The notes under the pieces: model-generated
Database searches by the model: none
Told to the model about the DNA's origin: nothing
Seen by the model: the letters and a program-made list of their open reading frames with translations, nothing else
Made by a program: the position numbers and the translations under genes
Shown here: positions 10,961 to 21,659 of the stretch, in pieces
How the letters are laid out: every line of letters begins with the position of its first letter
Numbering within the stretch: the stretch's first letter is position 1
Assembly (NCBI GenBank): GCA_001466705.2
Contig: LATX02000202.1
Span: 124,001-188,000, forward strand
Reading direction: 5' to 3'
DNA: 64,000 nt
DNA from: Moniliophthora roreri
Taxonomy: Eukaryota > Basidiomycota > Agaricomycetes > Agaricales > Marasmiaceae

Positions 10961-11585
10961 CTAACAAGCAACGGAACATAGGGTGCAGCGGGGAAAGTTT
11001 TGATTCCGAGTTTCAACTTGTCTCTGACGCATTATACCTCACATAATGCTCAGCCTTCCCCATTATTGCAATTATTAGAAAGAAAACGGACCAAGCTACA
11101 CACACAACCCAATCGCATCTCCTTTAGCTCAGCGGTAGAACGCTTCCATCGCATAATGCGTTCGATCGGCTATGAGCAAGTGAGTCGTTTAGAATCATTT
11201 GCTTCTTGGGGTTCCTTGGAGAAGATATTCGCACGTGAATCACCCAATGTGATTAAAATATGGTGTGTAGCTTGAACGGCTACTCCTGTATCATCTTGCT
11301 TGTCAAGGTCCTTCGTTTGTGGAAATTCATTCCGTCGGAACCGCCGATTAGACGACGGCACTGACAAGGTCGTCGGTGACAATGCCCATCACGGCTTCGC
11401 TCCATCACGGACAAGGCTAACTTACTGCCATGTCCATTTTTTCGTATCTACCGAAATTTTGATATCTATATACTCATACAGATTCACGCATACTGGAGTC
11501 TGCCGCTAACTCGACAAGCAAGGTCAGGCACCGCTGCAGGCGGCACTTGTCGAGTATATTACTTAAGAGGCAGTAATGATACCAT

Positions 11586-11683
11586 ACACCGTTGGTGAAG
11601 TGGTTATCATGCTTGCCTTCCATCAAGGTAGATCTTCCATATGACCTAAGCAAGCGGCTCGGGTTCGATTCCCGAACGGTGTA
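11586..11683 (+). tRNA. tRNA-Gly(UCC) with 26-nt intron
   Basis: The mature sequence is identical in all stems to the copy at 821-912: acceptor ACACCGT/ACGGTGT, anticodon stem CTTGC/GCAAG, anticodon TCC at 11619-11621 and T arm TCGGG/CCCGA. The intron 11623-11648 has no resemblance to those of the other two copies. A Thr(AGU) tRNA lies about 200 nt downstream on the opposite strand, the same arrangement as at 15462/15859. Confidence 0.8.
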
Positions 11684-11880
11684 TTGGTTCATATACCCTG
11701 AAATATCCTACACTTTTTTATGCAAACCTTCAAATTAGAGCAGGACACATGTATTTTCAGCTCCCCTAGAATCAGATATGCATAGAGTAAGGGAGATTCT
11801 TTTTCATTTACAACGACAGAATCATGCACAAACTTCCCCAATTGCAAAAAGGGGGTAAAAAAGGATGCATGCAGCCTTAA

Positions 11881-11980
11881 TTCCCCCTAGCCGACTTGAA
11901 CGACTGACCTCTTCATCGCTTAGTACATTGCTTACAGTGGACGATACTAGTGAAGCGCTCTACCGCTGAGCCAAGGGGGA
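11881..11980 (-). tRNA. tRNA-Thr(AGU) with intron
   Basis: Acceptor arms TCCCCCT/AGGGGGA, anticodon arm CTTCACTAGT...TGAAG and T arm AGTCG-TTCAAGT-CGGCT are complete. Position 9 is G rather than A (CTTGGCTCAGC), a tolerated change. The insertion after position 37 is about 28 nt and differs in sequence from the other Thr copies. It is convergent with the Gly tRNA at 11586-11683. Confidence 0.8.
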
Positions 11981-12059
11981 GTTGGTACTATGGATGTTAA
12001 AAGTTTCCCTTATTCATTTATGCGTACCCTCCGGCCACAAGAAGATGGTATTCATTGTC

Positions 12060-12660
12060 AGTTCGCAGAGTTATGAAGAAAAAACTTAAGAGGTGCGAGT
12101 AAGTTGGTAGAAGGATAGTCAGTTGTCTTGCATACCTCCTCCCTTCTCTTTATAATTCATCTCCCCAACACAGACATGAACGTCGATCTTGAACCCTCAT
12201 TGCTCAGGGTGAAATGGTGTAAGTACGATTGAGAGAAATGGATACTATTACCATTAGTCGGATTCATCGATAGAATGTGCTGTCTCGGCGAGTTGGGTGA
12301 TATACATGATTGGGAGCGTTTGTGTGGTACATCCGAGGTATACGCCAGGGAAGAAGCGCTCTCTCGAATAAAGGAGGTTGAATTGGAAAACAAGAAAAAG
12401 GTAGAGTGAGCGCACCTCTTCGACGATTGGCCAGCTTCTATCCCCAGCGACCGACATTGATGTATTGACAAGGGAATTAGGTATGCGAAACCAACGACCT
12501 CACTAGCAAGGGTCTGACAGACCGGACTGGGAATGGATGACGCGGGATTTGAGAGGAATCGATCCGAGGAGGCGTGTCGGCGTGTTGATTGACTATGTGA
12601 AGGTTTATCGGACAAGCACTGTATAAGAAGAGGTAACGAAAACGCACCTTTTGTCATTCG
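12060..12660. repeat. Repeat segment A', copy 1 (partner 16220-16640)
   Basis: The shared blocks GGTGCGAGTAAGTTGGT, AGAAGGATA, GATTGAGAG, CTTGGCGAGTTGGGTGATA and TATACGYC occur in the same order in 16220-16640. Both copies directly follow a Thr tRNA. On the minus strand a potential exon MSVAGDRSWPIVEE|gtgcgctc is visible, aligning with the exon-like boundary of segment A copy 1. The reading frame does not continue in the other copies, so I do not call a gene. Confidence 0.5.
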
Positions 12661-12689
12661 GACTGATGCTCATGCACGATTTTTGCCTC

Positions 12690-13000
12690 CTCTTCACCTG
12701 TCTTCCTCATCCCCCGAGGTCTTTTTGTTGACAAGCTGGGAGGAACACGAGTCAGAATTGACTTCAAGCAGCAAAGTCGGGCCAGAACGTAACGCACCAG
12801 CCTTTCCAAAAAGCTGCTCTTGAAAGCTTTCACGACCTATCGTCAGAGTGGAACGAAAAAAGAGACGAACTCATCAAGATGGTGGTCAAGAAGCAAGTCA
12901 CATCCATCACACTGTCACATTTTCCCGCGTGCGTGGTCTATAATCTCCGCCCGATGAGATTAGACAACGACCTGAATCATAACTCGTCCAAGATTATGCT
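12690..13000 (+). repeat. Repeat segment B, copy 3
   Basis: It carries AAAGTCGGGCCAGAA, AACGAAAAAAGAGACGAACT, GGTCAAGAAGCAAGTCACAT and ATCACACTGTCACATTTT, matching 5500-5620. The CACGTG-containing right half of the palindrome is degraded. Confidence 0.5.
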
Positions 13001-13866
13001 TCCCTTGCTCATCTCTCGCAATAATGCGATCTTATCAGTGACAATGTTCCTCCTGCAAGTTAATTTTCGTTGGGCCCGCATAATTTGACCCCGAAAAGCG
13101 AGATCACGAAGTTGCAGATGTGACGGTCCTTCTTCTTGACCATCTGATTCTCCGATTCCTATTTCATGACCTTCCATGGTCTAATTATACTACCCTCTCC
13201 ACTTATTGGGGTACTTCGATTGACTCGGATGAGGGCCCGGCGATCTGTGACAGCCGAAAGTTTTTGGATCTTAGCGCCCAAAATCAAACCAAAACGGCCA
13301 AATTTGGGAGACTTTTGGCGGTCGCAGTCCGAACCTATTCGGATGGACCCTTGACCTGCGACAGAACGATTCATCTGCACATCCTACGTGCCTACGTCAG
13401 AGGTGGCCCGTTGACTACACCTTTCATAGCAAAGAATAGTCGGGCACGAGAAGTAGTCGTTTGATTGCGCATAAGCCGAACCGTGAAGGAAGCTAGCGTG
13501 CATCACTTGAGGTTAAGTGAGGAGAGCAGGTTTAACTGGGAGGTAAGTGATTTTTAGCTTCAGGTAGATTAATGCTTGCATCAACGGATAAAGAACAATT
13601 ACGCTTCAGCAGTCTCACCTCAACCTTTTCCGTTCGGCGCAACGTCCATGATCATCTCACGGCATTCTACGGGTAACACACCGCCACGCTCCAAGTACCG
13701 TATATCGACGCCACTGAAATCTTCACATCCTGATAACCTGATGTTGAAGCTGTCCAACTCAGTTGCGCCGGTTTCTAGGTGATTGGATCCTAGACAGATG
13801 TGAAAAAGTTCTCGTTCAGAGGATCAATATCATAGAAAAGCTGATGGATCTGACACAAGGCCGTCA
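13000..13866. other. Intergenic, upstream flank of the membrane-protein gene
   Basis: No gene is recognised. From about 13600 the sequence is related to the reverse complement of 44985-45030 (for example CTTCAGCAGTCTCACCTCAACC), so the duplication that produced the two membrane-protein genes extends into this flank. Confidence 0.4.
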
Positions 13867-13873
13867 TATAAAG
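13867..13873 (+). promoter_or_regulatory. TATA box of the seven-helix protein gene
   Basis: TATAAAGGGCC lies 50 nt before the ATG at 13923. The paralogue has the same TATAAAGGGCC at exactly the same distance (44802-44796, minus). The intervening AAAGACTTGGAT is also conserved. Confidence 0.6.
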
Positions 13874-13922
13874 GGCCGCTATTACTAAAGACTTGGATAA
13901 CAACGATTCAATACCCGCACTC

Positions 13923-15208
13923 ATGGCCGACACTACTCAACTCAACAAGATATGGATAATAGCTGCGCTGGTGGAATGCATCCTCTATGGCTAGTTATTG
14001 AGCATCCCCTTCATGTGCCATAATACTTACCATGTCCTTGTCGATAGGCATACTCTCCGTGCTTGTTGCAGTTACACTATTTGCAGTGTCCCAAAAGCGC
14101 ATCACAGCACAGCTCATCCGTGTCCATACTGTGGGAGTTGTAATGTTCATCCTAGCAACAATAGTACGCGCAACGCATCCATCTTTTGCCGGTCAAAGCT
14201 TAAAAAATGATTTTCATAGCATATTGTGGCCACTATTCATTACATTACAAGCTCCTTTGCCAAGACATTTGATCCTTTAGATGGCACGGTCTTTTTCCTC
14301 CAACAAGCTACACTTTTACTCCAGACTATATTAAGCAATGGATTTTGGGTAAGGTGTCTATTGCTGTCAGTCCCAAGAATCAAAACATGTCTGACTGGCA
14401 TCAGCTGTATCGGCTTCACGTCGTTTGGAGTGGTGATAGACGAGTAACCCTTCCTTTCGCAACAATCTTTCTCGCCATCATTTCCCTCGGGATTTACACA
14501 ACTGTTCTGTTTGGACCCAGATCAAGTCGTGCTTCCTTTCCTCTCGAGGTTCGTAGGGCTTGGGGTGCGACAATAACTTTGTGCCTTGTTATGAATCTTG
14601 GATGTACAAGTAAGTAACCCTCCAATTGGTCATTGGGTACTTATAGTTTCAATAATCAGTTCTTATTTCTTCTCGATTATACTACCTGAACTATAAAGTC
14701 AGGTTTATGCAAAGCACTGGAGGCCGTAACATAATTTCAACATTTATGTTTCTAGTAGCTGAGTCTGGAGCAATGCACGGTGCTTTTGTACTGGCCTTCC
14801 TGGTCTCAGTGATAATGGATGTCCATATGTCTGTTATTCCTTCTGAGACAGTGAGTATCATCAACCTATTTCACTGCAAGTGCTCACCATATGTTCATTA
14901 GGTCGTAGCAGTTGCTGTATGTCTAAAACAAGGACAATAACGTTCTGATGCTCACCTGCAATTTTTAGGGAATTATTTTCTATGTATTGATGCTGCAATC
15001 CACATTAGGCTACTGCAGTACAAATGAACAGCCAAGCATGGCATTATCAGGGAATCCAACGAGTCATCGTATTCCTTTACGCCAGGCTTCTATCTCCCAG
15101 CAAGACATCAATCTGTCTCTGCCTCCTGATGCCTCCAACCTTCGGCCAATGGTAATTCATATCACAAAACGGGAGTCACAGGCAAAGGAACCAGATACAT
15201 CGGTGTAA
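13923..15208 (+). CDS. Seven-helix membrane protein, basidiomycete family, copy 1 (7 exons)
   Basis: Exons 13923-13989, 14048-14163, 14220-14348, 14405-14609, 14660-14850, 14902-14916 and 14969-15208 give 320 aa. About seven hydrophobic segments are visible (near residues 10-36, 48-70, 84-104, 119-140, 155-175, 205-226, 235-252), with a soluble C-terminal tail. Segments such as LYRLHVVWSG and the STGG...ESGA block are typical of a large uncharacterised membrane-protein family in Agaricomycetes. The first intron begins GC (TATG|gctagt), where the paralogue has gttagt. If GC is not used, translation stops at a TAG two codons later. A 15-nt exon precedes the last one. Function is unknown; a receptor-like or sensory role is only a guess. 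Confidence 0.75.
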
Positions 15209-15461
15209 TATCTGTGTGTTATAATGTAAAAGCGACATAGGACCATCCGAGTAGCATGAGGAGTGTATCTTGCGGTTCGCGTCGCGTGTTCCAGATTTTT
15301 GACTGAATATCAGTCAAACACCGGTATCAATGTGCACTCTTTGACTCGACGGTATCTCCATAGCTTGAATATAAATACTTTCTACGAGGCGTGGGGCCGC
15401 GCGGGAAGAGTGATAAGTGAATGTGCAGGGTATCAAGGAGTTAAAGCCAGCATTATACAAC

Positions 15462-15557
15462 ACACCGTTGGTGAAGTGGTTATCATGCTTGCCTTCCATT
15501 TTAATGACTGTGATGTAATGTAAGCAAGCGGCTCGGGTTCGATTCCCGAACGGTGTA
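15462..15557 (+). tRNA. tRNA-Gly(UCC) with 24-nt intron
   Basis: All stems are identical to the copies at 821 and 11586. The anticodon TCC is at 15495-15497 and the intron at 15499-15522 is A/T rich and unique. A Thr(AGU) tRNA follows 300 nt downstream on the opposite strand. Confidence 0.8.
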
Positions 15558-15858
15558 TGCGTTGTTGTCTCAGTTCTTGTTTTTTTTTACGTACTTTTGA
15601 AGTCTAGATGAGGAGAGAAACGGTTACCCACTCCTTTCTGAGCCTCAATATCCTAACCCTTGCAATAAGACGATATTGACGCAACTACATAATTGCAAGA
15701 GCTATGTGACACAACCGAAAGCGCTACTGTTACGCCATGTACATTCTTTCAGCTCCCCTAGAATCAGTATGTGTCGGGAGGGAGACTTTTGTAAGAATAT
15801 AGACCGACTCCCTAACTTCCAAAAAAAAAAAAGGCGTATGTACAGGACACACTCCTAG

Positions 15859-15952
15859 TTCCCCCTAGCCGACTTGAACGACTGACCTCTTCATTCCTAG
15901 CATATGAGAACCCATATACTAGTGAAGCGCTCTACCGCTGAGCTAAGGGGGA
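15859..15952 (-). tRNA. tRNA-Thr(AGU) with intron
   Basis: The cloverleaf is complete: TCCCCCT/AGGGGGA, GCTCAGCGGTAGAGC, CTTCACTAGTA...ATGAAG and AGTCG-TTCAAGT-CGGCT. The inserted bases after position 37 are the shortest of the family. The sequence CAGCTCCCCTAGAATCAG about 100 nt away (15748-15766) also occurs near the copy at 11881 (11759-11775), so the duplicated block includes the tRNA flanks. Confidence 0.82.
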
Positions 15953-16219
15953 GCTGTTGCTCAGGATGAGCTAAATATTCTCATGCCAGTCACCAAGAAC
16001 AGTGCATTGCATATCTAGTTGGGAGTCAAGGAACATCGGTACAAATTGAGGCGATAGGTTAATTTATCAGCGAGCAAAGGTTTAGATTTCTGATCCCTTC
16101 CCTATCGTTCGGCGTACCACCAGTCGCCCTTCCTCAATCTCATTTGCCTACCACCTTTGTAACTTGCTCCCTCCTCCACTCCGTAGTGTGACCAGAGTGT
16201 TCGTCATAACAAAGTTGGG

Positions 16220-16830
16220 AAATAGAAAGGTGCGAGTAAGTTGGTGGAAGGATAATTAGTTACCCCCCGTACCTCTTCCCTTTCTCCCCCCAACATGTGA
16301 ATATAACCGTCGACGTTTTGAAACAGGGTGAAGCCGTAGGTGTGAGTATGATTGAGAGGAACGGGTAGATATTATCACATTGGTTGGATTCTGAGGAGAC
16401 CGATGAGATTTTGCTATCTTGGCGAGTTGGGTGATATGGAAGGTTGGGAGCCTTTTGTTTTGGTACGATTTGCCCGCTATGCTACGATGTCCGAGATATA
16501 CGTCGGGGGAGGGTAGGGAACCGTTCCGTCGAGTAATGAAGATTGATGTCGGAAATCAGCCAACGGGAAAAAGGTAGAACAGACGCACTTCATCCCTGAA
16601 AATACTCTGATTCTATCCCTAGAACGCAACTCATCAGCGAAAAAGGGAGAGGGTTTAATTGATCCCAACAGATCAGAATGGGGACACTCGTGATGAAATA
16701 GACGATGAAAAATTCGAGGGGGAACGATCCGAGAGCATATGGACGTAGTCAACGTGAAGTATGAACCGGGGGAGGAATCTGCGGGTGTATTGATTACTAT
16801 GATTGTGCAAGAGGCGGAGAAACACACCTC
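16220..16830. repeat. Repeat segment A', copy 2 (partner 12060-12660)
   Basis: It is collinear with 12060-12660 and again downstream of a Thr tRNA. No intact frame is conserved between the two copies. The minus-strand frame at 16477-16827 is not supported by the partner. Confidence 0.5.
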
Positions 16831-16839
16831 AAGCCATTG

Positions 16840-17336
16840 GGTTGACGGTCGTGCTCGCCCTCGTTCATTTCAAGTCTCCCTTCCATCCCGTCCATCCAAA
16901 AGCAAAGTCGAGCCAGAGAAATGTGATGCATTGCAGGTCCAAGACGTTAAAGTCAGGGTGAACGAGAAAGTGAGTTGATATCGTCGACGTTGTACGTGAC
17001 TATGAACCACCATGATCTATGTTCCTCCCTTCGTTGTAAACATTTGGTACGGCTTCTTGTTCATTCTCAATACCGATTAATCCCGTCATGTTTCAATTCA
17101 TCAGCGCAACAAACCTTTGTCAACCTGGCTTTGTTAGAGGCATGTTCAAATTCACGGCTATTCTCGGAGAGAAAATCAATTTCAATCTATGCACCCTCAT
17201 TTTCGGGCCTTATGCCTACGTTCATTATGCTATCGAGGACAAAGCTAACAAGGGTACATGGCGTAATTGAGACGCTCTTGCTACAGCTTTATAAACTGAG
17301 CAAACAATTCTGGTTCAAATCCGGATACGCTCGATG
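16840..17336 (+). repeat. Repeat segment B, copy 4, ending in a tRNA-like relic
   Basis: AAAGTCGAGCCAGAGAA, GATATCGTCGACGTTGTA and then TTTCAATTCATCAGCGCAACA link it to 5500-5935. The tRNA-like end at 17252-17336 (GGTACATGGCGTAATTGAGACGCTC ... CTGGTTCAAATCCGG) matches 5841-5935, but its acceptor ends do not pair. Confidence 0.5.
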
Positions 17337-17339
17337 GTA

Positions 17340-18372
17340 TGTCATTCCATGTCGAACTTTTTTTTTTTGTTCACGCACTTGGACGGCTATGTTCCTGTTC
17401 CTTCCTCGGTAAGTATGGTTCAATTTGAACGCCTCAAGCCATTCTAACGCGGGAAATTTGCCTTTTCTACCTAACTTAAGAAGGGGGTACATGGTCGTAA
17501 CGATAATGCCCTCGCGGAATGAAGATACATCCAGCGAATGTACCTCGAGTCGTATCTTTGTTCAGGAGGTTCCAAGCCTCACCGATTTGTATCCCGAGCT
17601 GTCGCGTGTTGAAGTGATAGCAGACCTCGGCAGATACGGCCAATGTCAGGCCGAAGGTTACCATTTTCATAAAGCCCGAGATGTCCGAAAAACTTGGATT
17701 CAACAAGCGACCGTAGAGTGTGATTCTCCCACTAACGACGCGTTATTCTCAGCGCTGTCAAACACTTATTTCGTTCCCCTCGCTCATCAGTGGGACCCTG
17801 GAAAGCAAAAATGCATCTCTACTCTCGGGTTACACCCTTCCGAAACCATGTGACAAAGTCTCAGAAAAAAGTCCTGCAAGTTGATCCGTAGATGATTTCT
17901 TGTATTATACTTGCATGGTTCGTTTTAATGAAGTGGATCGGGGGCACGATGAGATAAAGAAAGAAAGATACGCATTTCTCGAATTCAAACCAAAAAAGCG
18001 AAGCAGAGACGGAGCTTAGGTCGGCATAACGATGCCGTCCCGCCTATCACCTCACCACACGAAACAGCTCAGGTATACAAATCAGAAGTTGTATGCCTCT
18101 TGTCTTTCTTCCGCAACACAAAGCATGGTAATCAGCCTTGATACTGCAGTAAAGTGTTGGATAATATCTTTTCCATCTTCCCCCTCGCCGTCATCCTCCC
18201 GCTTTTTCAAACCCTTGCCCTGATTATAACGAGGCGAACGGGAGTGAGTGGGTACTTACAAGCCTATACGCAAGGAACCAAATGGTGGCAGTAAGGGGTT
18301 GACGCGGAAGAGGACCATTCCGAAATTTCAATCACCCCCACTGCCTTGCAGCCTTTTCCGCCCAGTGCAAGG
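17340..18372. other. Intergenic; one 142-codon frame of unknown status
   Basis: The frame 17425-17853 (+) is open for 142 codons, but has no recognised motif, no signal peptide and no duplicate among the repeats. It may be chance. Nothing else is seen here. Confidence 0.35.
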
Positions 18373-18379
18373 TATTTAA
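18373..18379 (+). promoter_or_regulatory. TATA-like box of the second cysteine-rich gene
   Basis: TATTTAAGG lies 65 nt before the ATG at 18438. The identical string precedes the paralogue at 7710. Confidence 0.5.
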
Positions 18380-18437
18380 GGAGTTGAACCTTGACAAATC
18401 TGCAAAGCATTATCCTTCACTTACTCCAACCACCAGA

Positions 18438-18807
18438 ATGAAGCTCACCAATACCTTCTACTTAATTCTGCCATTCCTCATGGTCGGCGTTGATGCTATT
18501 CAAAATCTACAAACTCACGCTTGCAAGTGCAACGATGCCACGAAAACCTAGTACGTCCATGTCTCGTTGCATCAAAACCTTTTTTACACAACTAATCTCA
18601 ATCATCTACAGTGGCTGCTGCGACAAAGCCACCCCACAAGGAGGTCGATACGATGGGTGGTGTATCACGAGTACTGATAACAACAAAGTCTTCGGAGGCA
18701 AGAATCCTACGTGTTGTTCGGGCACTTGCCAAGTGATTACTATCCAAGTAAGTGCTAATAACCATTCGTTATAATTTCGTTATTGAATTGTGTCGCTTCA
18801 GGGTTGA
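18438..18807 (+). CDS. Small secreted cysteine-rich protein, paralogue of 7321-7710
   Basis: Exons 18438-18550, 18612-18747 and 18802-18807 give 84 aa. The first exon is 113 nt as in the paralogue. The signal peptide MKLTNTFYLILPFLMVGVDA is followed by CKCND, GCCDKATPQGG, WCITS and TCCSGTC, again eight cysteines in the same order. The last exon encodes Gly plus stop. The Cys frame and splice sites are conserved, but loop residues differ strongly, a pattern expected for fast-evolving secreted proteins. No named family is recognised. It stands alone between repeat units, 11 kb from and inverted to its paralogue. Confidence 0.83.
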
Positions 18808-19413
18808 TATCAATGCGACTCGTGCATTTTGCCTAGAGATAAAAAAAATAATTGTGTACAATAACGTGAAATGCTATAACGCTCTTCTGCATCTAGTAGT
18901 GGCGGTTGTTCGGTGAAGTTGTGTCTATAACTGGTTCGCCAGCTCTCAACGCCATGAAGGCTTGTAACGCTGTCCCGCCCTCCGCGTACAGAACGAGGCT
19001 TGTGTGTACATCAAGAGCCCTTCCTCTATAACTCAAAGAAATTTAACCATCTGCTTATCAAGTTGCCCGCTTTTCAATGCACCGTATGGAGATGCTGCAA
19101 GCCAACGAGTAATCGGAAATGAACCAGAGTTGCACGTCTTGTATCGGGATTTGGGCGAGGAAATAAACCATCCCAGAATCGACATAAGCATTCAGCGGGC
19201 AATCTAGTAGAATTTACACCTCAAAGGAAACACCAAAACTGGGAAATATCAACATTTGATACTAATATCGGCAGATAAATGATGAGCTTCAAGGTTTCCT
19301 ACTGATCAACAAGCTTAAGATCTATGTATTCACGCTCGTCCCGGAGAAAAACTCACTGATTCCGGTAGATAGATTTGTCTACTGTAACAAAATGCACCGT
19401 CCGAGAGGCTTCA
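18808..19413. other. Intergenic, no recognised gene
   Basis: Only short frames are found. Nothing with domain or repeat resemblance was found. Confidence 0.4.
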
Positions 19414-19512
19414 TTCCCCCTAGCCGACTTGAACGACTGACCTCTTCATCGTCTAGCATGATTCTCGTACTCTACATACTAGTGAAGCGCTCTATCGCTG
19501 AGCTAAGGGGGA
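19414..19512 (-). tRNA. tRNA-Thr(AGU) with intron
   Basis: Acceptor TCCCCCT/AGGGGGA, anticodon arm CTTCACTAGTA...TGAAG and T arm are intact. The D loop reads GCGATAGAGC instead of GCGGTAGAGC, losing one of the conserved GG pair (G18/G19 region). This may impair folding or the A-box promoter. No Gly tRNA is adjacent. Confidence 0.68.
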
Positions 19513-19519
19513 CTATTTT

Positions 19520-20780
19520 GCAAAAAAAGGGTGAGCTTTTTTTGGAACTGGAGTGCATTCACATTTTTACACCATGTACCCCGTACTTCTCTCCGATAGG
19601 CGCATCCACTAGACCTTCCCCACATTGGATTTGGACACTGAGGACCGAGATCGAAACGTACTCTTTCACATTTTCTCCCCCTCTTCCCCCAGCTTTTCTA
19701 TTTCAACAGCAATAGCAGCAACCCGCTCATTTTCGCCCACCCGTTAGCGTCGGGAACTCCGAGTAGTGGTACGCGGGAGAAAGAAGAATGTGAATGCCCG
19801 ACCCGGGGAGATCATAAATTCATTCAGATGACTAAGAGAGATCATACCCGCGCGTAGACAGTAAATGTGAGGGATGGTGGAGAGAGGAACAAACGGACGA
19901 GGGAGATGCAAATGAATTTTTATATGGGGAGAAAGGCTGGCATACGTACCCTCGCTATGTTTTTCCTGACCCTCGCCTTCCCAGGTCTCATATCGACATG
20001 TGAACGTGAATGCATATGTTCCATATGACGGCAAAGGGAGATAAGTCTGTATCCCTTCCCCTCGTTCCCTCTCTCCCACTCTTTATATTCGCTGTCTGTG
20101 CACGATGATTTCACCATCCCTCCATCCCTCCCGTCTGAATGAAGAAACTTCAACAACTTACAATCTCCCAGATTTCTGTACGCAAGCCCTCCTCCAGCAG
20201 ACAGCTACTTTGATTCTTGACATCTGAGTGTGAGCGGGCGAGGTTGTTGTCATTGAAGGTAGGAAAACTGAGGAGATGCGGGAGGATTCTCAAGGTAGGA
20301 GAATCGAGAGGGACTGCGTGGCTGGTGTGGGTAAGAATGAGAGGTAGCCGTATTCATTTTTGATGCGACGATGAAAGTTGGGGTTACTGTGATTTTGGCA
20401 ACGTGCTGGGTACGCAATCGACGAGCAGGGTCTGGAACGCTTCCTTACATCTCCCTGTATTGAGGATAACAGGCGAAGACTGGTAGCGTAACCATAACTC
20501 ATTGGCACGGACGTCAAAAGAAGCGGATCCGGTTAAGACCAACAGACCGGAAGGGAACGTTCGTGGTGAATGACAGATGGTGTGAAACCCAAGAACCACA
20601 GCCGAGGCCAGAGGAGGTCCGTGTTAGTGTTCTAGAAGCCATGAGACGAAAGTTGAACAAGAAAGAGGTAGAGACACGTACCTTTGGCCATTCTCTTCGA
20701 CTCTCTTCTCTCCTTCGTTCAGCTCAAACGTCCCACAGTCAGCCCATTTTCTTCTTCTCCAACCCCGATGAGCTAGAAAT
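19520..20780. repeat. Degenerate segment following the fifth Thr tRNA
   Basis: By position this corresponds to segments A/A' of the other units. Resemblance is weak (purine-rich GGGAGA blocks, exon-like boundaries). No gene is recognised on either strand. Confidence 0.35.
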
Positions 20781-21000
20781 CAGCACCAATTGAAGCTGAC
20801 TTTCAGTAGCCGAGCCAGAAAACAACACACTAGGAGTTCCATCTTACGCGCCTGTATCGGGGATTCAGAGGGTAAGGATCAAGAAAAAGAAACGAGCGAT
20901 ATCGTCGACATTGTAGTAAGGAAGCAAGCGGTGATCATCACACAGTCACTCAGCAGGCCACGTGGGCGTGACACCTATTCTTTTCGTCTGAAGAAAATCA
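20780..21000 (+). repeat. Repeat segment B, copy 5
   Basis: AGCCGAGCCAGAAAA, AAGAAAAAGAAACGAGC, GATATCGTCGACATTGTA, GGAAGCAAGC and CAGGCCACGTGGGCGTGACAC recur from the other B copies. The CACGTG core is kept. Confidence 0.5.
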
Positions 21001-21659
21001 CCTTTGAGATATCGGACGAGATGTACAGTGTTCATTATACTACTAAAAGGTTGGATTTCACGACTATCCTCACCAACGGAACTGATCAGTATCTGGCGCA
21101 GGGTCGCTATCCCCCTCCGGGTAGACGATACTTTCAAAGAGGTTTTGATCTTCTCTGGTTCCTTGATGCAGCCACAGCGATAATTCCATAACCGTCGGAT
21201 TGAAGGGAAAGCCTATTGTTGCTGGTATGAGTACAGATGACGGGTGGGAGGAACGAGAAGAAGCTGTTGCTGGGGAGTCAAATTCTGAGTTGCGAGTCGT
21301 TCTGGGCGACGTCGGGATGAGATTCCGGATACGGGATGGACGAGTTGAAGTCGGGATCTTCCCCTTGTTCGCCTGGTTTAGGCAGCCGGTGGCTAGGATC
21401 ATGAGTATAACAACGTACGGGAGAGTAAACCGGTGGCATTGGTGGTTTGGGTATCGACCAAACTTAGGCAACGCTCAGCGGGAAAGTATTGTTCCAAGCT
21501 AACAGAAGACGTACCTTCTTGACATTTAAGTGGCTCATGCTTTCTTTTGTTCACGTCTCCGTATCTCAAAAGGTCCATGATGTCTTTTGTCCACTTTCGA
21601 CCATACCCAGAGTCTAGAACCAGCACGAATGAAGAATGTAGCATATCAGGAGTTTGAGG

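Noticed and set aside
12157..12657. 166-codon minus-strand frame as a secreted Ser-rich protein
   Set aside because: The partner repeat copy at 16220-16830 does not keep the frame, so it is not under protein-level constraint.
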